From assembly GCA_037157565.1 (NCBI GenBank), contig JAZHRO010000055.1, forward strand, positions 44,857,001 to 44,921,000: DNA of 64,000 nt, read 5' to 3'. This document shows, piece by piece, positions 1-10,872 of this stretch. The number at the start of each line of letters is the position of its first letter. Within the stretch, counting starts at the first letter, position 1. The translations under genes and the position numbers were made by a program. The stretch comes from Thalassia testudinum. Its lineage: Eukaryota > Streptophyta > Magnoliopsida > Alismatales > Hydrocharitaceae. The notes beneath the pieces are model-generated. The model had not been told where the DNA came from. It searched no databases and worked only from the letters and a program-made list of their open reading frames with translations.

Positions 1-129
1 TAGGAGCGGCCGATCAACACAAGTTGATTTGGACGAGTTCCCAGCGCGGAGAGGCGGGAAATCCCCTCGAAGATGCGTAGCAAAATATCATCTCCTCGGT
101 GCTTGTCTCCTAGGATATTTACATATCCT

Positions 130-325
130 ACTGGGGGCATGTAAGCACTCTGCTGGTTCAGATTCCATGGATGGCATTATCTCGAAGTGTCAATTGCCAG
201 GGTCTGGATTCGACCACGGAACACCATGGATGGGATTATCTCGAAATCTCAATAGCCAGGGTTCCGGGGGTTGCCATGGGCGGTGCTATCTCGAAGCATC
301 GATCGCCAGGAACCCTTGAGGATTG
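130..325 (+). repeat. Triple imperfect repeat with core CTATCTCGAAG in 3' internal region of X
   Basis: A unit beginning CCATGGATGG or CCATGGGCGG, then an ATCTCGAAG core, then a GCCAGG end, occurs three times about 50-60 bp apart. The same three-unit block, preceded by the same lead-in (GAGGATGCG, CCTCCTCGG, ACTGGGGGCATGTAAG), is found on the minus strand in element D near 24640-24850. A more diverged form is in G near 44920-45180. It lies about 450 bp before the polypurine tract. Function unknown; conservation between different LTR families suggests a cis-acting role. Confidence 0.7.
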
Positions 326-732
326 ATGATGGGAGCAAGGAATCTGATACAGACCGTGTTGAAAAGCCAATCCTAGGCTAGAACTAAAAAGAAAAAGAGA
401 GAGAAAACTCTCCAAACAGAAAAACTTTCTATCTCTCTCTTACAAAACGCACTGCGAACTGAGCCAGGGCTAAAATCATTTCAAGCACGAGTTCTTTAAC
501 CACGAAGTCCAATAAACCTTAGGTTAGTTCTTGTGGGCCTTAAAAACCTTTGCTAAAAGACTGAGGCTAAGGCTAGACAGATTTGGATCTTGATTGGTAC
601 TAGAGTACCTTTTAGGCCTATGGTCAGCATTCTAACCTAATCTATGCTCAAATAAAAAAGGCACTTATCTAAAACTATTAAAAACTTCATGGTCTAGAAC
701 AAGGGTTGAAACCTTAAGTTTTTGCTAAGGGA

Positions 733-757
733 CTAGCAAAAGCTAGGCATGGGGGTA
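733..757 (+). other. Polypurine tract of X
   Basis: A purine-rich tract containing AGGCATGGGGG lies directly before the TG of the 3' LTR and after the recurring phrase GGGACTAGCAAAA. The same arrangement precedes the 3' LTRs of A, B, D, F, G and the V junction. It is the expected plus-strand primer site for reverse transcription. Confidence 0.85.
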
Positions 758-2894
758 TGATGAGAACCTCATCATGAGCCATAACTAGCTCATTTTGACC
801 TAATACAAAGGATAAAAGCTCCTACATATCTCAAGGAAAGGCTTAACTCAGAGAATTCTGAGTTTGAGAAGAAAACAAGTCATAAGGGGTAAAAATGCAA
901 TTTTACCTGTATAATCTGCATACAGGGTAATTCAGGGCCCAAACATAGGTCAAAGCAGCTTAATAAGAATAAAAGTGGGACGAAATGATCTACCAAAGGC
1001 TACAGCAATTCCAAGAAACTAAATGATAATCTGTAACCCTAAAACAACCCACTTCAATTCACGAGGTTCAAGGCAAAGTAAAAATAGAATAAACCCTCTA
1101 AAATTCATAGAAAAATAATCTCTAGGGTTTAGAACCTTCAATTTGGCCTTCAGAACCCATTTTGACCTACATTGAGAACCATGCCCAATTAATAACTTAA
1201 TTTGGGTTTTCGCATAAATTGACCGGTCAAACAAGGTTTAATATAGAAATGAAATTCACCATCAGATTCCTTAGGTCCTAATCAGTCATGTATAAAAACT
1301 TGAGCCTAAGAAAAAACCTCCTTGACCAACTTTACACTTTGGTCCTCATATATTTACTTTTTGGCCCTCAACTTTTGAACCCTCGCATTTTGGCCCCTAA
1401 CTCTCCTTTGTTCTTTGCGATCAGGTCCCCCCTGCAAAACCTGCCACCACCATGCTCCGGCGACCTTGCGCGGAGCATGGCGCCGTGCAGGGTGAGGGGG
1501 GGGACCTGGCAAGTAAACCGGGGGTGCCCTGCGTCGTCAGCCGTCGCAGGGACACCCCCTTGGTCGTTGTAACCCACCATACCGGCCGTGCGAACGCACG
1601 GACGGTATGGGTTTTTGTTTCCGACCATCCTCCGGCGAGGGAGACACGTCGTCTCCCTCCGCCTTCCTCCCTGTTTGATCCCTATAAATACCCCCCGTTG
1701 CTCCACCGACCGGGGCAGCTTGGATCTGACGGAGAAAATCCCCAACCTTCCTCTCTTCTCTCTCCGGCAGATGCTCACCAGCTCCGGCGGTTCCTCCCCC
1801 TCCACCTCTTCGCTCTGCCGCAATACCAGCAGCAGAGACTTCCTCCCCTGCTCTTCCCGCGCCACGCCGCACCTAGCTGGCGCCTCTCCGGCTCTCTGCT
1901 CGCCGCCGCCCCTTTCCCTGAGCATCGTCTTCTCCGGCGACAGTCAATACGACTGTCGCCCTGTTCCTCCCCTTTCGTCCCTGCAAGTAAGCTAGACTTA
2001 CTCCCCTTCTTCTCCTCTTTCTTCCCCCGCTTTCAATTTATTCAATTAAGCCCTCGACCGACCCTGACCATCGTCATCCCCTTCACCCGCCCGGTTACCC
2101 GGTCTCGTCCGCGCTCACGCCCCGCGGACCTGACCCGACCCGACCCGACTTAAGACTGACCTGCACTCCTCGCCCACCACGCACGCCGGTGGGCCTGGAC
2201 CCGGGTGTGACCCGAACCCGATTACCCGGCAGCTCTGGGAGAGCTTTCCCAAGAGTGGTTTCAGAGAGAGAGAGACGCGGGGGGAGAGGGTAGAGTAGGT
2301 TTTGTTCTCTGACGTAAGCTCTGAAGTGTGCAGGCACAGGTGAAGAAGAAGAACCGCGGAAGAAGAAGGAAGCTGACTGTAGCAACAGGCAGTTTAAGTC
2401 GTCTGATTTGGAAATCAGACGACGTCCTGAAGGGAAAAGAAGAAAGACGGAAGAAGATCTGAAGAACAACAGAAGAAGGCGAGGCAGAGGAGAACACAAA
2501 AGAACAAGGAAGAACTGAAAGAAGAAAAACAAAGAAGAAAGAAGAAGATCTGAAGAAAGACAGAAGAAAAAGGAGGAGCAGGAACAGCAGGAAGAAAGAA
2601 AGAAGAGCATCACCTCTACAGAACAAAGAAGAAGGAGATCTAAAGAAAGAAAGAAAGAAGAGCATCACCTCTGCAGAACAAAGAGAAAAGAAGACAACAA
2701 ATTCTTTCCCTCTCTCTTTCTTTTTGTAAAAGAAACATGTATATCTCTAGAATACAACTTGCTCCCTGAGTTCGACCTCGGGAACTCTTTTATTTTCCGA
2801 GTAAAAAAATTATATTTGAAATGATGGCAACAACTGGCTATACTACAACGACATAACAATAAAACCCAGTTATCTCTCGTTGCCATCGCAATCA
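758..2894 (+). repeat. 3' LTR of X (X-family LTR, 2137 bp)
   Basis: It begins TGATGAGAACCTCATCA, a 7-bp perfect stem, and ends CA. It resembles the LTR at 53180-55902 at the start (CATCATGAGCC, CTCATTTTGACC), around the TATA box and at the end (TATACT.CRACG). A TATA box, CTATAAATA, is at 1682-1690. Around it lie strong hairpins with stems 1451-1459/1471-1479, 1520-1533/1545-1559 (one bulge), 1577-1592/1595-1610 (one mismatch), 1637-1645/1651-1659, 1936-1945/1951-1960 and 2398-2409/2412-2423. The long purine-rich stretch 2330-2700 gives spurious Phe/Leu-rich ORFs on the other strand. Confidence 0.8.
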
Positions 2895-3174
2895 TGCCTC
2901 AAGGACAAAGATTACCAGGAAAAAATCTAAATAGAAAAAACACCAAAAACACAATAAACGAACGGAAGAGATTCGTTGTAGGAAAGGCATAGAAACTTAA
3001 TTTGTAACCCCACTTCCCTGAGTTCGACCCTTGGCCTAAAAGTGACCAAGATAAAATCAAGTAGGCCAGGTTAAAAATTTTGTAAAGAGATGGTTATGTC
3101 CGATTTAGGTTAACCACTATACACACTTCAACAATAAAATCATCATATTAACAACCTATTCGGGTCCGACACCA
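2895..3174 (+). repeat. 5' LTR remnant of A (last 280 bp)
   Basis: It is near-identical to 11653-11934, the end of A's 3' LTR. Both run from TGCCTCAAGG to GGGTCCGACACCA. The upstream part of this LTR lies to the left of X, outside the window. Confidence 0.85.
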
Positions 3175-3183
3175 TACCTTTTC

Positions 3184-3203
3184 TGGCACCGTTGCCGGGG
3201 AAG
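3184..3203 (+). other. Primer binding site of A (tRNA-Asp)
   Basis: TGGCACCGTTGCCGGGGAAG matches the complement of the plant tRNA-Asp(GTC) 3' end with one change (GCGCC to GCACC, a CpG transition). It begins 9 bases after the LTR end. Confidence 0.9.
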
Positions 3204-4661
3204 TGCGCCTTCAAGTAAGTGTTTACTCCATTCCTGTAATTTTTTCTCTTATCTCTTCACGGGTGTCTCTGTTTTTGGTGTGCAAGTGAACCTGTTGCAA
3301 GGAGAAGGCAGGCAGACGAGGTCGGAGACGTAAGCAGATCCACAGTGGGAACGAGAGTGTGAAGATGCTGACACCGCATTGGAGCTTCGCACACGTTGCC
3401 GAACAAGTAGGTCTTCTCTTCTTAGCAACCTAGGTTAACTTGTAACCTTAATAAAAAAAAAAACTAAAAACTAAGAAACTAGAAAAACTTCTTGGGATCT
3501 GTTGGGGCAAGTGGATTAAAATTCACTTGTTTGATTGATTGCCTTTACTCCCACTGCCCCGGGATTTCCCGCCTTACTTCGTATAGCGAAAATCCAGGAA
3601 TCTTGATTCTTGAATTTTTCGCCGTGTGAAGTATTCTTTGAGGAAAACACAAAACGATTGATTGCACCCCTCTTTTGCCTCACTTATCTACAATTCGAGA
3701 TCACCTTTTTGGTGGGGAGACTTGGAATTGAGTCGATTCCAACCCCACCACGACTTTTTTCAACTTGCCTAAGATTCGATCTCGAATATTTCAACACCAA
3801 CAATTTTAGTTTCTTTATCTGTTGATTGAGCCTTGTGTGTGGAAATCTTTTTGGTGATTGGGAGCACTTGAATTGAAGTACTTTGGCTCCCTTTCACACT
3901 AATCTAAAACTGATTCGTGCATCCACACGTAGAAATCTCCATTTAGGGTAGCCCATTGCATTATAGCATGCATTAACCAACTGATATTGAAGAAGGGTTT
4001 GTTGGGCTTAGAAGAAAACTTGTATTCTCTCAAAACCCGAAGATTGGTTGAATTGGTAGTTCAGTGAAATCCTAAAATTCATACTACTTAAGGCTGAACT
4101 CTAAAAACCATTCACCAATTAAAAACTTCAATTCGGGGAGATTTCCCCGTTGCATGCTTGTTTTACACACTCTGAAAATCAATCACTTGGGCATTACCCG
4201 TAAACAACGCCCTTCACATTCCAAAAGCACTTGACCCTAAGCCCCTAACTAAAATTGGTAGTAACTTGACCCTTATTAAGGATTGGAGGTCTAACTACCT
4301 GCGTGTAGCGACTACGTGCTAGTGAGGGTTCCCGCGTGCTATCGGGTGTCTAAGACTGAGGCAAACGACCTTTCAATCTGGCCCGGTGGTTCTGCGGTGC
4401 TCGCATTCGGTTCCATAGTTTGTGATAGTAGGTAAATTAGATCTTTAGGTCTAAGGGCACACTGTAGAGGTTAGGAATTTGATTGTACTGATTTGTCATC
4501 AAGTGTACCTTTGCGGCGTCATTTCTCTCATCTCTTTTCCCTTCTTATCACCACAATTCTTCCTGCGATAGTGCATGTTTGGGAGGTCACAAAACCCTAA
4601 ACTATTTGAATTGCCTGATAAATTTAGAAAAGAAGCCGAATAATCCTCCTCCTCCACAAAC
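3204..4661 (+). other. Leader of A, noncoding
   Basis: No supported gene here. The region is AT-rich with several stop codons in every frame and a short ORF (3610-3825) that I do not believe. It is the expected 5' untranslated leader and would hold the packaging signal. Confidence 0.6.
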
Positions 4662-6518
4662 ATGGCTGCACGCCCACCCCCAAATCCCGAGGGAGGAAAC
4701 CGCCCTCAGAACCCACCAGGTGGTGGAGCCTTAGATCCCATAACCCGCCTCTAAGCCCAAATGGAGACGTATAATGAGCAAATTGAAGCCATTCGGGAAA
4801 CATTGGAGGAAATGCAAAACCCTCTCGAATGGGAGGAGCCTAGGTCTCTTAGCTCCTATCAGAATCCCACTGCTACAGAGACCATAGGACAAATTCGGGT
4901 CCCCATGGGTGGGGACGACTTTGAATTGAAACCTAACATTATTGGCCTAATAAATTTTCACTTCCATGGTCTTGCAAGTGAAGATCCTTTTCTCCACTTG
5001 GAAAACCTAACCCGACTGGTTGAAATGGTTAAACCAAGAAATGTCGGGTTACCTATAGTCCTCATGAAAATGTTCCCATTTTCATTGCGGGATAAAGCGT
5101 CGCAGTGGCTACTCACCCTTGGGAGAACCATCCACTCTTGGGAAGAGATGCGAACAGCGTTTCTCAAGAAGTTCTTCCCAATCGGGCAAACCAATGCACT
5201 TCGCCATGCTATCACCTCTTTTACGCAACAAAACGGAGAACAATTTCATGAGGCATGGGAGAGGTATAACGACCTCCTCAAGAAGTGTCCGCACCACGGT
5301 CTGCCTAAGTGGCATATAGCCCAAATTTTCTACTATGGGCTAAATGAGACTTTGAAGCAGATTGCAGACGCTTCCTACGGAGGGAAATTTATGAATAAAG
5401 ATGAGAATGGAGCATTTGAATTGTTTGAAAATATGAGTGAAAACTCGATGAACAATGCTTCCATTATTGCCTTTAATCGTACCAGCCAGCCCCGAAATGT
5501 CCACGAAGTTGACATGGGACCCTCCCATCCATCCACTGATCTAAGCCTTATTGCACAAAAACTGGATGGAGTCTCCGTCGTGCACAAGAAGTTGGATGAG
5601 CTTCTAGCCAACCCCGCCCGTTCTATGGCAAACACCACCACCTCACCACTTCATCACAATCCAAATTCTTCCAACACCAGTCTTTTCCTGAGAAACCCCG
5701 TAAGACCTTCCTTACCGAGTGTCGCGTCGAGCGACTCGGTAAGTCATGTGGAACTGGCTTCTGCGAACCAGTATTTTGACATGGAGGACCAAGCTTCCGT
5801 GTGCTCGGATGCATATTTACATGCGAACGCATCTTCTAGCATAGAAGACGCTTGCGCCCTGGGAAACAACCTGTTCTCTGCCACTTATAACCCAGGGTGG
5901 AGTAATCATCCGAATTTCACATGGTCCAACAACCCGCAGTGCCAAAACCCCGCTGGTGGACCAATGCGACCGTCCGCACCCTTCATCCCAAGGGCCCAGT
6001 CTAATCCTATTGCGAATCCGCCATCAGGCCCTTACGTACCGCAAACCGAACACTCATCAAGTCCTCTTGACAAATTGATGCGAATGATGACGGATATGTC
6101 AAAGCGCCATGAAGAGAACATGACCTCTCTTCAGCACCAATTGGCGCAGCAGAATGCTAAGATTAGTGAACTACGCATGGCGACTCAATCTCAAGGCACT
6201 CTTCCCTCCCAACCTGTTCCAAACCCGCGAAATTTCGTACCCTGTGGCACTCAACCAGAGGTACGACCTTCTCAGGGGCAGGTTCATCAAATTCTGCAAG
6301 CTCCAAGCATTCCACCGGGATTTCAGGCTAATCCCACTGCAGCACCGCACTCTTATATCCCTATTGCGAACCCTCCTCCGCCGTATGATCCCACTGGACC
6401 CACATCGTCCAATGCTATCACTACGAGGAGCGGCAAGCAGACTGTCGATCCGCCTCGACCTGATCCTAGCCCGTCTTCTTCATTACCCTCTCATTCAGGA
6501 TGCACACCGCATTCGTGA
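4662..6518 (+). pseudogene. gag: gag of element A (Athila type), with an early in-frame stop
   Basis: It encodes a capsid/nucleocapsid-type Gag. The long open part starts at ATG 4761, but the same frame runs back to ATG 4662 with one TAA at 4752-4754, most easily read as a decayed CAA. That ATG fits better because the N-terminal Pro/Gly-rich segment (ARPPPNPEGG) looks like the family's leader. The Retrotrans_gag-type core is clear: PNIIGLINFHFHGL, FPFSLRDKASQW, AFLKKFFP, HEAWERYNDLLKKCPHHG and IFYYGLNE. The C-terminal part is rich in Pro, Ser and Asn, has a coiled-coil-like stretch (residues about 430-470 of the open frame) and ends with ITTRSGK, the usual Athila link to protease. There is no CCHC zinc knuckle, as is common for Athila. 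A TGA at 6516-6518 separates it from protease. Confidence 0.85.
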
Positions 6519-7996
6519 GAGGACGATACACCCAAATTGTTGCCAAAATCAGTCCCATTCCCTGAGGCTCTACTGAGGGAGCCAAAAGGCAAAAAGAAAG
6601 ATACGCAGGCCTTTAATAACCTGCGTAATTTGTTCAGGGATGTAGAAATCAAGGTCCCCTGCTCGAGGCTATCAACCACATACCTACTGTCGCCCAATTT
6701 TTTAAAGACTACACAACACCGAGGCGACAGTCAAAGAAAACTAAGAATCTGGTGGTTCTCTCGCCTCATGCGAGTTGTGCTATACTGTCAAACCTACCAC
6801 TGAAGCAGAAAGATCCGGGCACACCACTTATTTCCTGTAGCATCTAAGGCTGCAGTTTTAACCGTGCCCTGCTTGATCTGGGATCTTCCATAAATCTCAT
6901 ACCGACCATCATGCTCGAAAAATTTTCCTTGGGAAATCTGAAACCCACCCCTGTCACGTTACAGTTAGCAGATCGTTCTATCAAAATCCCGAAGGGTGTG
7001 GTGGAAGATGTGGTGGTTAGGGTCAACAGTCTCTGTTTTCCTGTTGACTTTCTTGTTTTAGATATGGAAGTTCCTAGCTCACTTTCTGATTGTCTGATCA
7101 TCCTTGGTCGACCTTTCTTGGCCACAACCTGCGCCCTTATCGACTGCGAGTCGAGCTGTACTGAGATTGCCATTGGATCTGAGAAGCTCAGGCTTAACAT
7201 CTTCAAGGCAGCCAAGAACTTTGATTGCGATTGCATCGAGGATGACACGTCTAACGAGGACATGGCCATCAGTGTAGGTATTGAACTAATTGGGACCTAT
7301 TCAAACTGCTGCAGATTACCTGACGACTGCCTGATCTACACATACTGTGACGTTCCCCCATCCTTCCCTATCCCCGAACCTTCTCCTGACCAGACTTCTG
7401 ATGAGCTTTTCTCCGCTTCCCATACCTCGTGGTCTGAGTCATATCCGGGCTACTTACCGTCGGTCCACACTCCTGAAGACCGGATTGCCCTTTCCTTCCC
7501 ACCAAATCAGGTGGATTTGCAACTTCACACTAGGACCTTGAGCCCACATCCTACTCACTGGGGCTATTCCGTTTTGGATCCATCTATCCAAAGAGCCCCT
7601 CTTCTTGGCCAATCTGAGGGCCAATTTCTTCCTCCTAACTGGTGCTCCGATCCGCCTGGGACACTCTCATCCCATGAAATGCCAGACCTTTCACCATCCA
7701 CCATCACTTTTCACGCCACTATCATGATCACTTCACTTTTCACTTCACCACCCACCATCCACCCACCCTACCACCCTGCTGTATACCCTGCACCTCAGCT
7801 CTCGTTACCCGATCTTTCATCCTTTCTCTACCTTTCCCTGCATGCATATAAGGACATAGCATCGTTTGGCATGGGGGGGTGGATAGGCATCTATAGGATC
7901 TGGGTATTTTATGGTATCATGCAGTTCCCACCTATTTATAAATATGCAAGAAAAAGAAAAAGAAAAAAAATATATATATATATAATATATATATAA
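6519..7996 (+). pseudogene. Retropepsin-like protease region of A plus Pro/Ser-rich tail
   Basis: Continuing in the gag frame after the TGA, 6519-6655 encodes the spacer (PFPEALLREPKGKKK). A frameshift near 6655 moves the match to another frame (LLEAINHIPTV), and a TAA lies at 6844-6846. The aspartic protease core follows: LLDLGSSINLIP (D-L-G-S catalytic motif), LQLADRSIKIPKG and LIILGRPFLATT. The open part is 6911-7996 (361 aa). Beyond the protease it continues as a Pro/Ser/His-rich tail with no recognised domain and runs through the purine motif at 7851-7884 (as GMGGW). No RT follows, so A could not replicate on its own. Confidence 0.8.
7851..7884 (+). other. Internal polypurine-like motif after the ORF of A
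   Basis: AGGACATAGC followed by GGCATGGGGGGGTGG. An equivalent motif follows the last ORF in B, D, F, G, H and Z. The true polypurine tract of A is about 1.15 kb further on. Confidence 0.6.
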
Positions 7997-9000
7997 TATA
8001 TATATAATATATATAATAATAAAATGGTGTTTAGTAATGATCTAAAGGCTGAAACAAAAATACAATAAGTATTTATGGATGTTCAACCTCTGTTTTGAAG
8101 ACTTTCCAGGCCACAGAAGCTTGATTCGCTCAGGCTCAGTTTAATTCACTTGAGCATTAACAAGATAGATCAGAATCTCTCCTAACTAAGGACGTATTCT
8201 TGTACTTGAGACACCAGTACAGGATTCGTTGGTTTGCTTCTACTTGAGAGCTTAAGTAAACTTGTTTCACACTTCACATATCAGGAAAGACCAGGTGAAC
8301 ATAAGATCCAACCCTAGTGTTCATTAGGGAAGGTGGAGTCCTTACCTGTGCGCACAGGTAGACTTTTTATCCCAGGTTTTAGTCTTGTGTTTAGGAGAAA
8401 CTCTTTCCACCAAAAAGAAACTCTCCCACCAAAAAGAGAAGTGTGCTCCTCCAAATAATGTTGTAAGAGATATACTGACACGTGTTTCTATTAAAAAAAA
8501 AAAAGATGCAAATAAGTCAGTATATCTCGCAAATATCTGTAAAGTCTCTACCCTAAAGTTCTTCAGGGCAAGTCGCAAATACCCTGTTTTCCTATGAGCA
8601 ACAAATACAAGAAAATGGGAGTCGAGTTTCCATCATCTTTTTAAAGGGTCAATCCGAAAACACGAGCTGAAACTGGGACCAACCTTTACTTAAAAATTTG
8701 TGAAACCCTGGGCTTAAGTCTTAATGTTCATCTGGTCAGTCTTGATCCTTCACTAAGCACAAGCCATAACCTCTTGAGCTCTAGAGTATGGCAAAAACCT
8801 CCTGGGTCCTGGAAATCGTACTTAAGGTTTAAATATCAAGAGTCCTGGCTAGTTGAGAGATGATCTTTGTCATGTAAGACTTAGAGTACTGGTAATCTTC
8901 TCTGCAACTGGTTCTCACAACATCCAACAATAAACACACCATTATCGCCTCAGAAGAAAATCTTCAGCTTAAAGATCATTTCTAAATACTGTTTTGCTAG
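7997..9000 (+). other. 3' noncoding region of A
   Basis: It starts with an AT dinucleotide run (7970-8025) and then has AT-rich sequence without a credible ORF. I see nothing else in it. Confidence 0.5.
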
Positions 9001-9028
9001 GGACTACAAAAAGATAGGCATGGGGGTA
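9001..9028 (+). other. Polypurine tract of A
   Basis: GGGACTACAAAAAGATAGGCATGGGGG immediately precedes the TG of the 3' LTR at 9029. Confidence 0.85.
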
Positions 9029-10687
9029 TGATTGCACCGCAAAAATACACCTACAATTGTGCCGTCTTATGCTATTTCCTAGCATTATCAGTGCATATTA
9101 GGTAGACATAGTCGCATTTGTGAATATAGACGCATGCATGCATTTAATTGAGGGGGGAGGAGAGTAAATAAATTGGCCTCGCAATTTACATTTTCTTCAT
9201 GTGCTGCTTCACAAAATTCCCATCTATTTTTTTATTTCCATTTGATTTGGAAATCTTTCTTCCCGCGGCTGCTATGCATGGATTGACTTCTCCTCGTGCC
9301 ATGCTTCCCTGCTCACCTCTCCCTGCAGCCGCAAGCACCACTCCCTGCCGAGCCCCATGTAGCCACATGCACAGCCAGGGCATGGCTGTGCATGCCTTCC
9401 TCCTCTATAAAAAAGAAGGTTTGGCTCCTTCTTGCAGCAGCCTGGTCCCCCACAGAGAAAACCCACACAGCTTCTTCCCCTTCCAGGCCACCATCTTTTC
9501 CCTCTCCCTCCATACGCCGGCCCTCCTTGGAGACACCTGGCGGAAAGGAGTAACTCACGGTGGTGCACAACCACCACCGTGAGTCCACCACTGCCAAGCT
9601 CACCAAAGAGTCGATGGGCGTGGTGGCTCTTTCCTCGTTTTTATGTTTTCAGCACCTTCAGCCATTGGAGCGGGAGCTTCAAGCTTGAAGCTCAAAGCTC
9701 CAGCAGCAGTGGCAAGGCGGCAACAGCAGCACGCAGCGCAAGCCACCAGCCCATTCCGCGCACGCCTGCAAGCCGCCCTCACCCTTCGCACACGCCTGCA
9801 GGCACCATTGCCTCCCGCTTCTCCGCCCTGTCATGCTCTCTCTTCCGCACGCAGTCGGCCACCACGCATCACTGCAGCAGCCGGCCAAGCCTCACCGCAC
9901 ACCCCAGCAGTACCCGCAAGCCACCGCGCATGCCTGCAGGCGCCCTTGCCTCCCTCTTCGTGCTCTCTGTCATGACCTTCTTCCACGCGCGCCAGCCCGC
10001 ATGCACCAGCTCCGAGCCGGCGACACTCACAGCACCTGCAACTCCCGGTCACACAGCTCGCCCGATCGCTGTAGCCACTGTTCACACATTTCTGTGGAAC
10101 ACTATGGCTACAATGGGGTGATCGGTGAGTTTCTCACTTTACCGGTCACCCGGCGTGCCGCTACCACCGTTCGCCCGTGCATGCGTCTCCGCCCGTGTCG
10201 CCCCCTCCCGCCCATGTATGTCTATGTGCGCCAGCCCTCTCTCAGCGCCTGCCTTCATCCGCTCCCTTCACCGCGAATGCCTGCCAATGCCCTCTCCAGC
10301 CCTTCGCGCAGTGCGGTGAGCTGCAGCCTCCTCTCCATGCCCCTCGCCATCCAGCACGCGCTTCTCTGTGCGCATGCGCACCTGTGCGTGAGCTTGAATC
10401 ACCAGACGATGCGTCTTCACGCACAGACGTCTTAACTCGCCTTCCTCACCTCCAGCAGCTCTCTCTCCCTCTCTTACTCTCTCTCACAACACTCTCTTTA
10501 CCGACGCTCACACACACATACACTCACACTTCCACACACACACACACACCTATACACTATTATATACATATATATATATATACGTATACATATATATATT
10601 GATATATATATATACATATATTTATATACATATATATATATACTTATATTTATACATATAGTAGTACCTATATACTTATGTATTAGT

Positions 10688-10720
<33 letters not shown>

Positions 10721-10833
10721 TATACTTATATATATATACATATATATACACATATACTTATACATACATATATATACATATATTTATATATATATATACG
10801 TATATATACATCTACATAGTACTATATACATAC

Positions 10834-10872
<39 letters not shown>

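Larger units (their letters stand above)
1..2894 (+). mobile_element. Element X, 3' part of an Athila-like LTR retrotransposon
   Basis: This is the right-hand end of an element that begins outside the window: 757 bp of 3' internal noncoding sequence, a polypurine tract and a complete 3' LTR. The LTR ends in CA at 2894, and the next bases match the interior of A's LTR (compare 2895-3174 with 11653-11934). X therefore inserted into A's 5' LTR. The right-hand 5-bp target duplication would be TGCCT, but its partner is off the window. No coding sequence of X is visible. Positions 330-730 hold only AT-rich noncoding sequence. Confidence 0.8.

Noticed and set aside
1452..2153. 233-aa plus-strand ORF and overlapping ORFs on both strands in the X LTR
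   Set aside because: It lies across the TATA box and hairpins of an LTR, is Pro/Ser/Arg-rich from GC content, has rivals in other frames and is not kept in the homologous LTR of H.
758..2894. X LTR as the 5' LTR of element A
   Set aside because: A polypurine tract directly precedes it, and A's true 3' LTR (9029-11934) shares only the last 280 bp region that lies after X.
3610..3825. 71-aa ORF in the leader of A
   Set aside because: No family features, no conservation in other leaders, and surrounded by stops.
9432..10121. 229-aa Pro/Ala/Ser-rich ORF (and others) in the A LTR
   Set aside because: Several frames are open together in a GC-rich repeat block; no domain; lies within an LTR.
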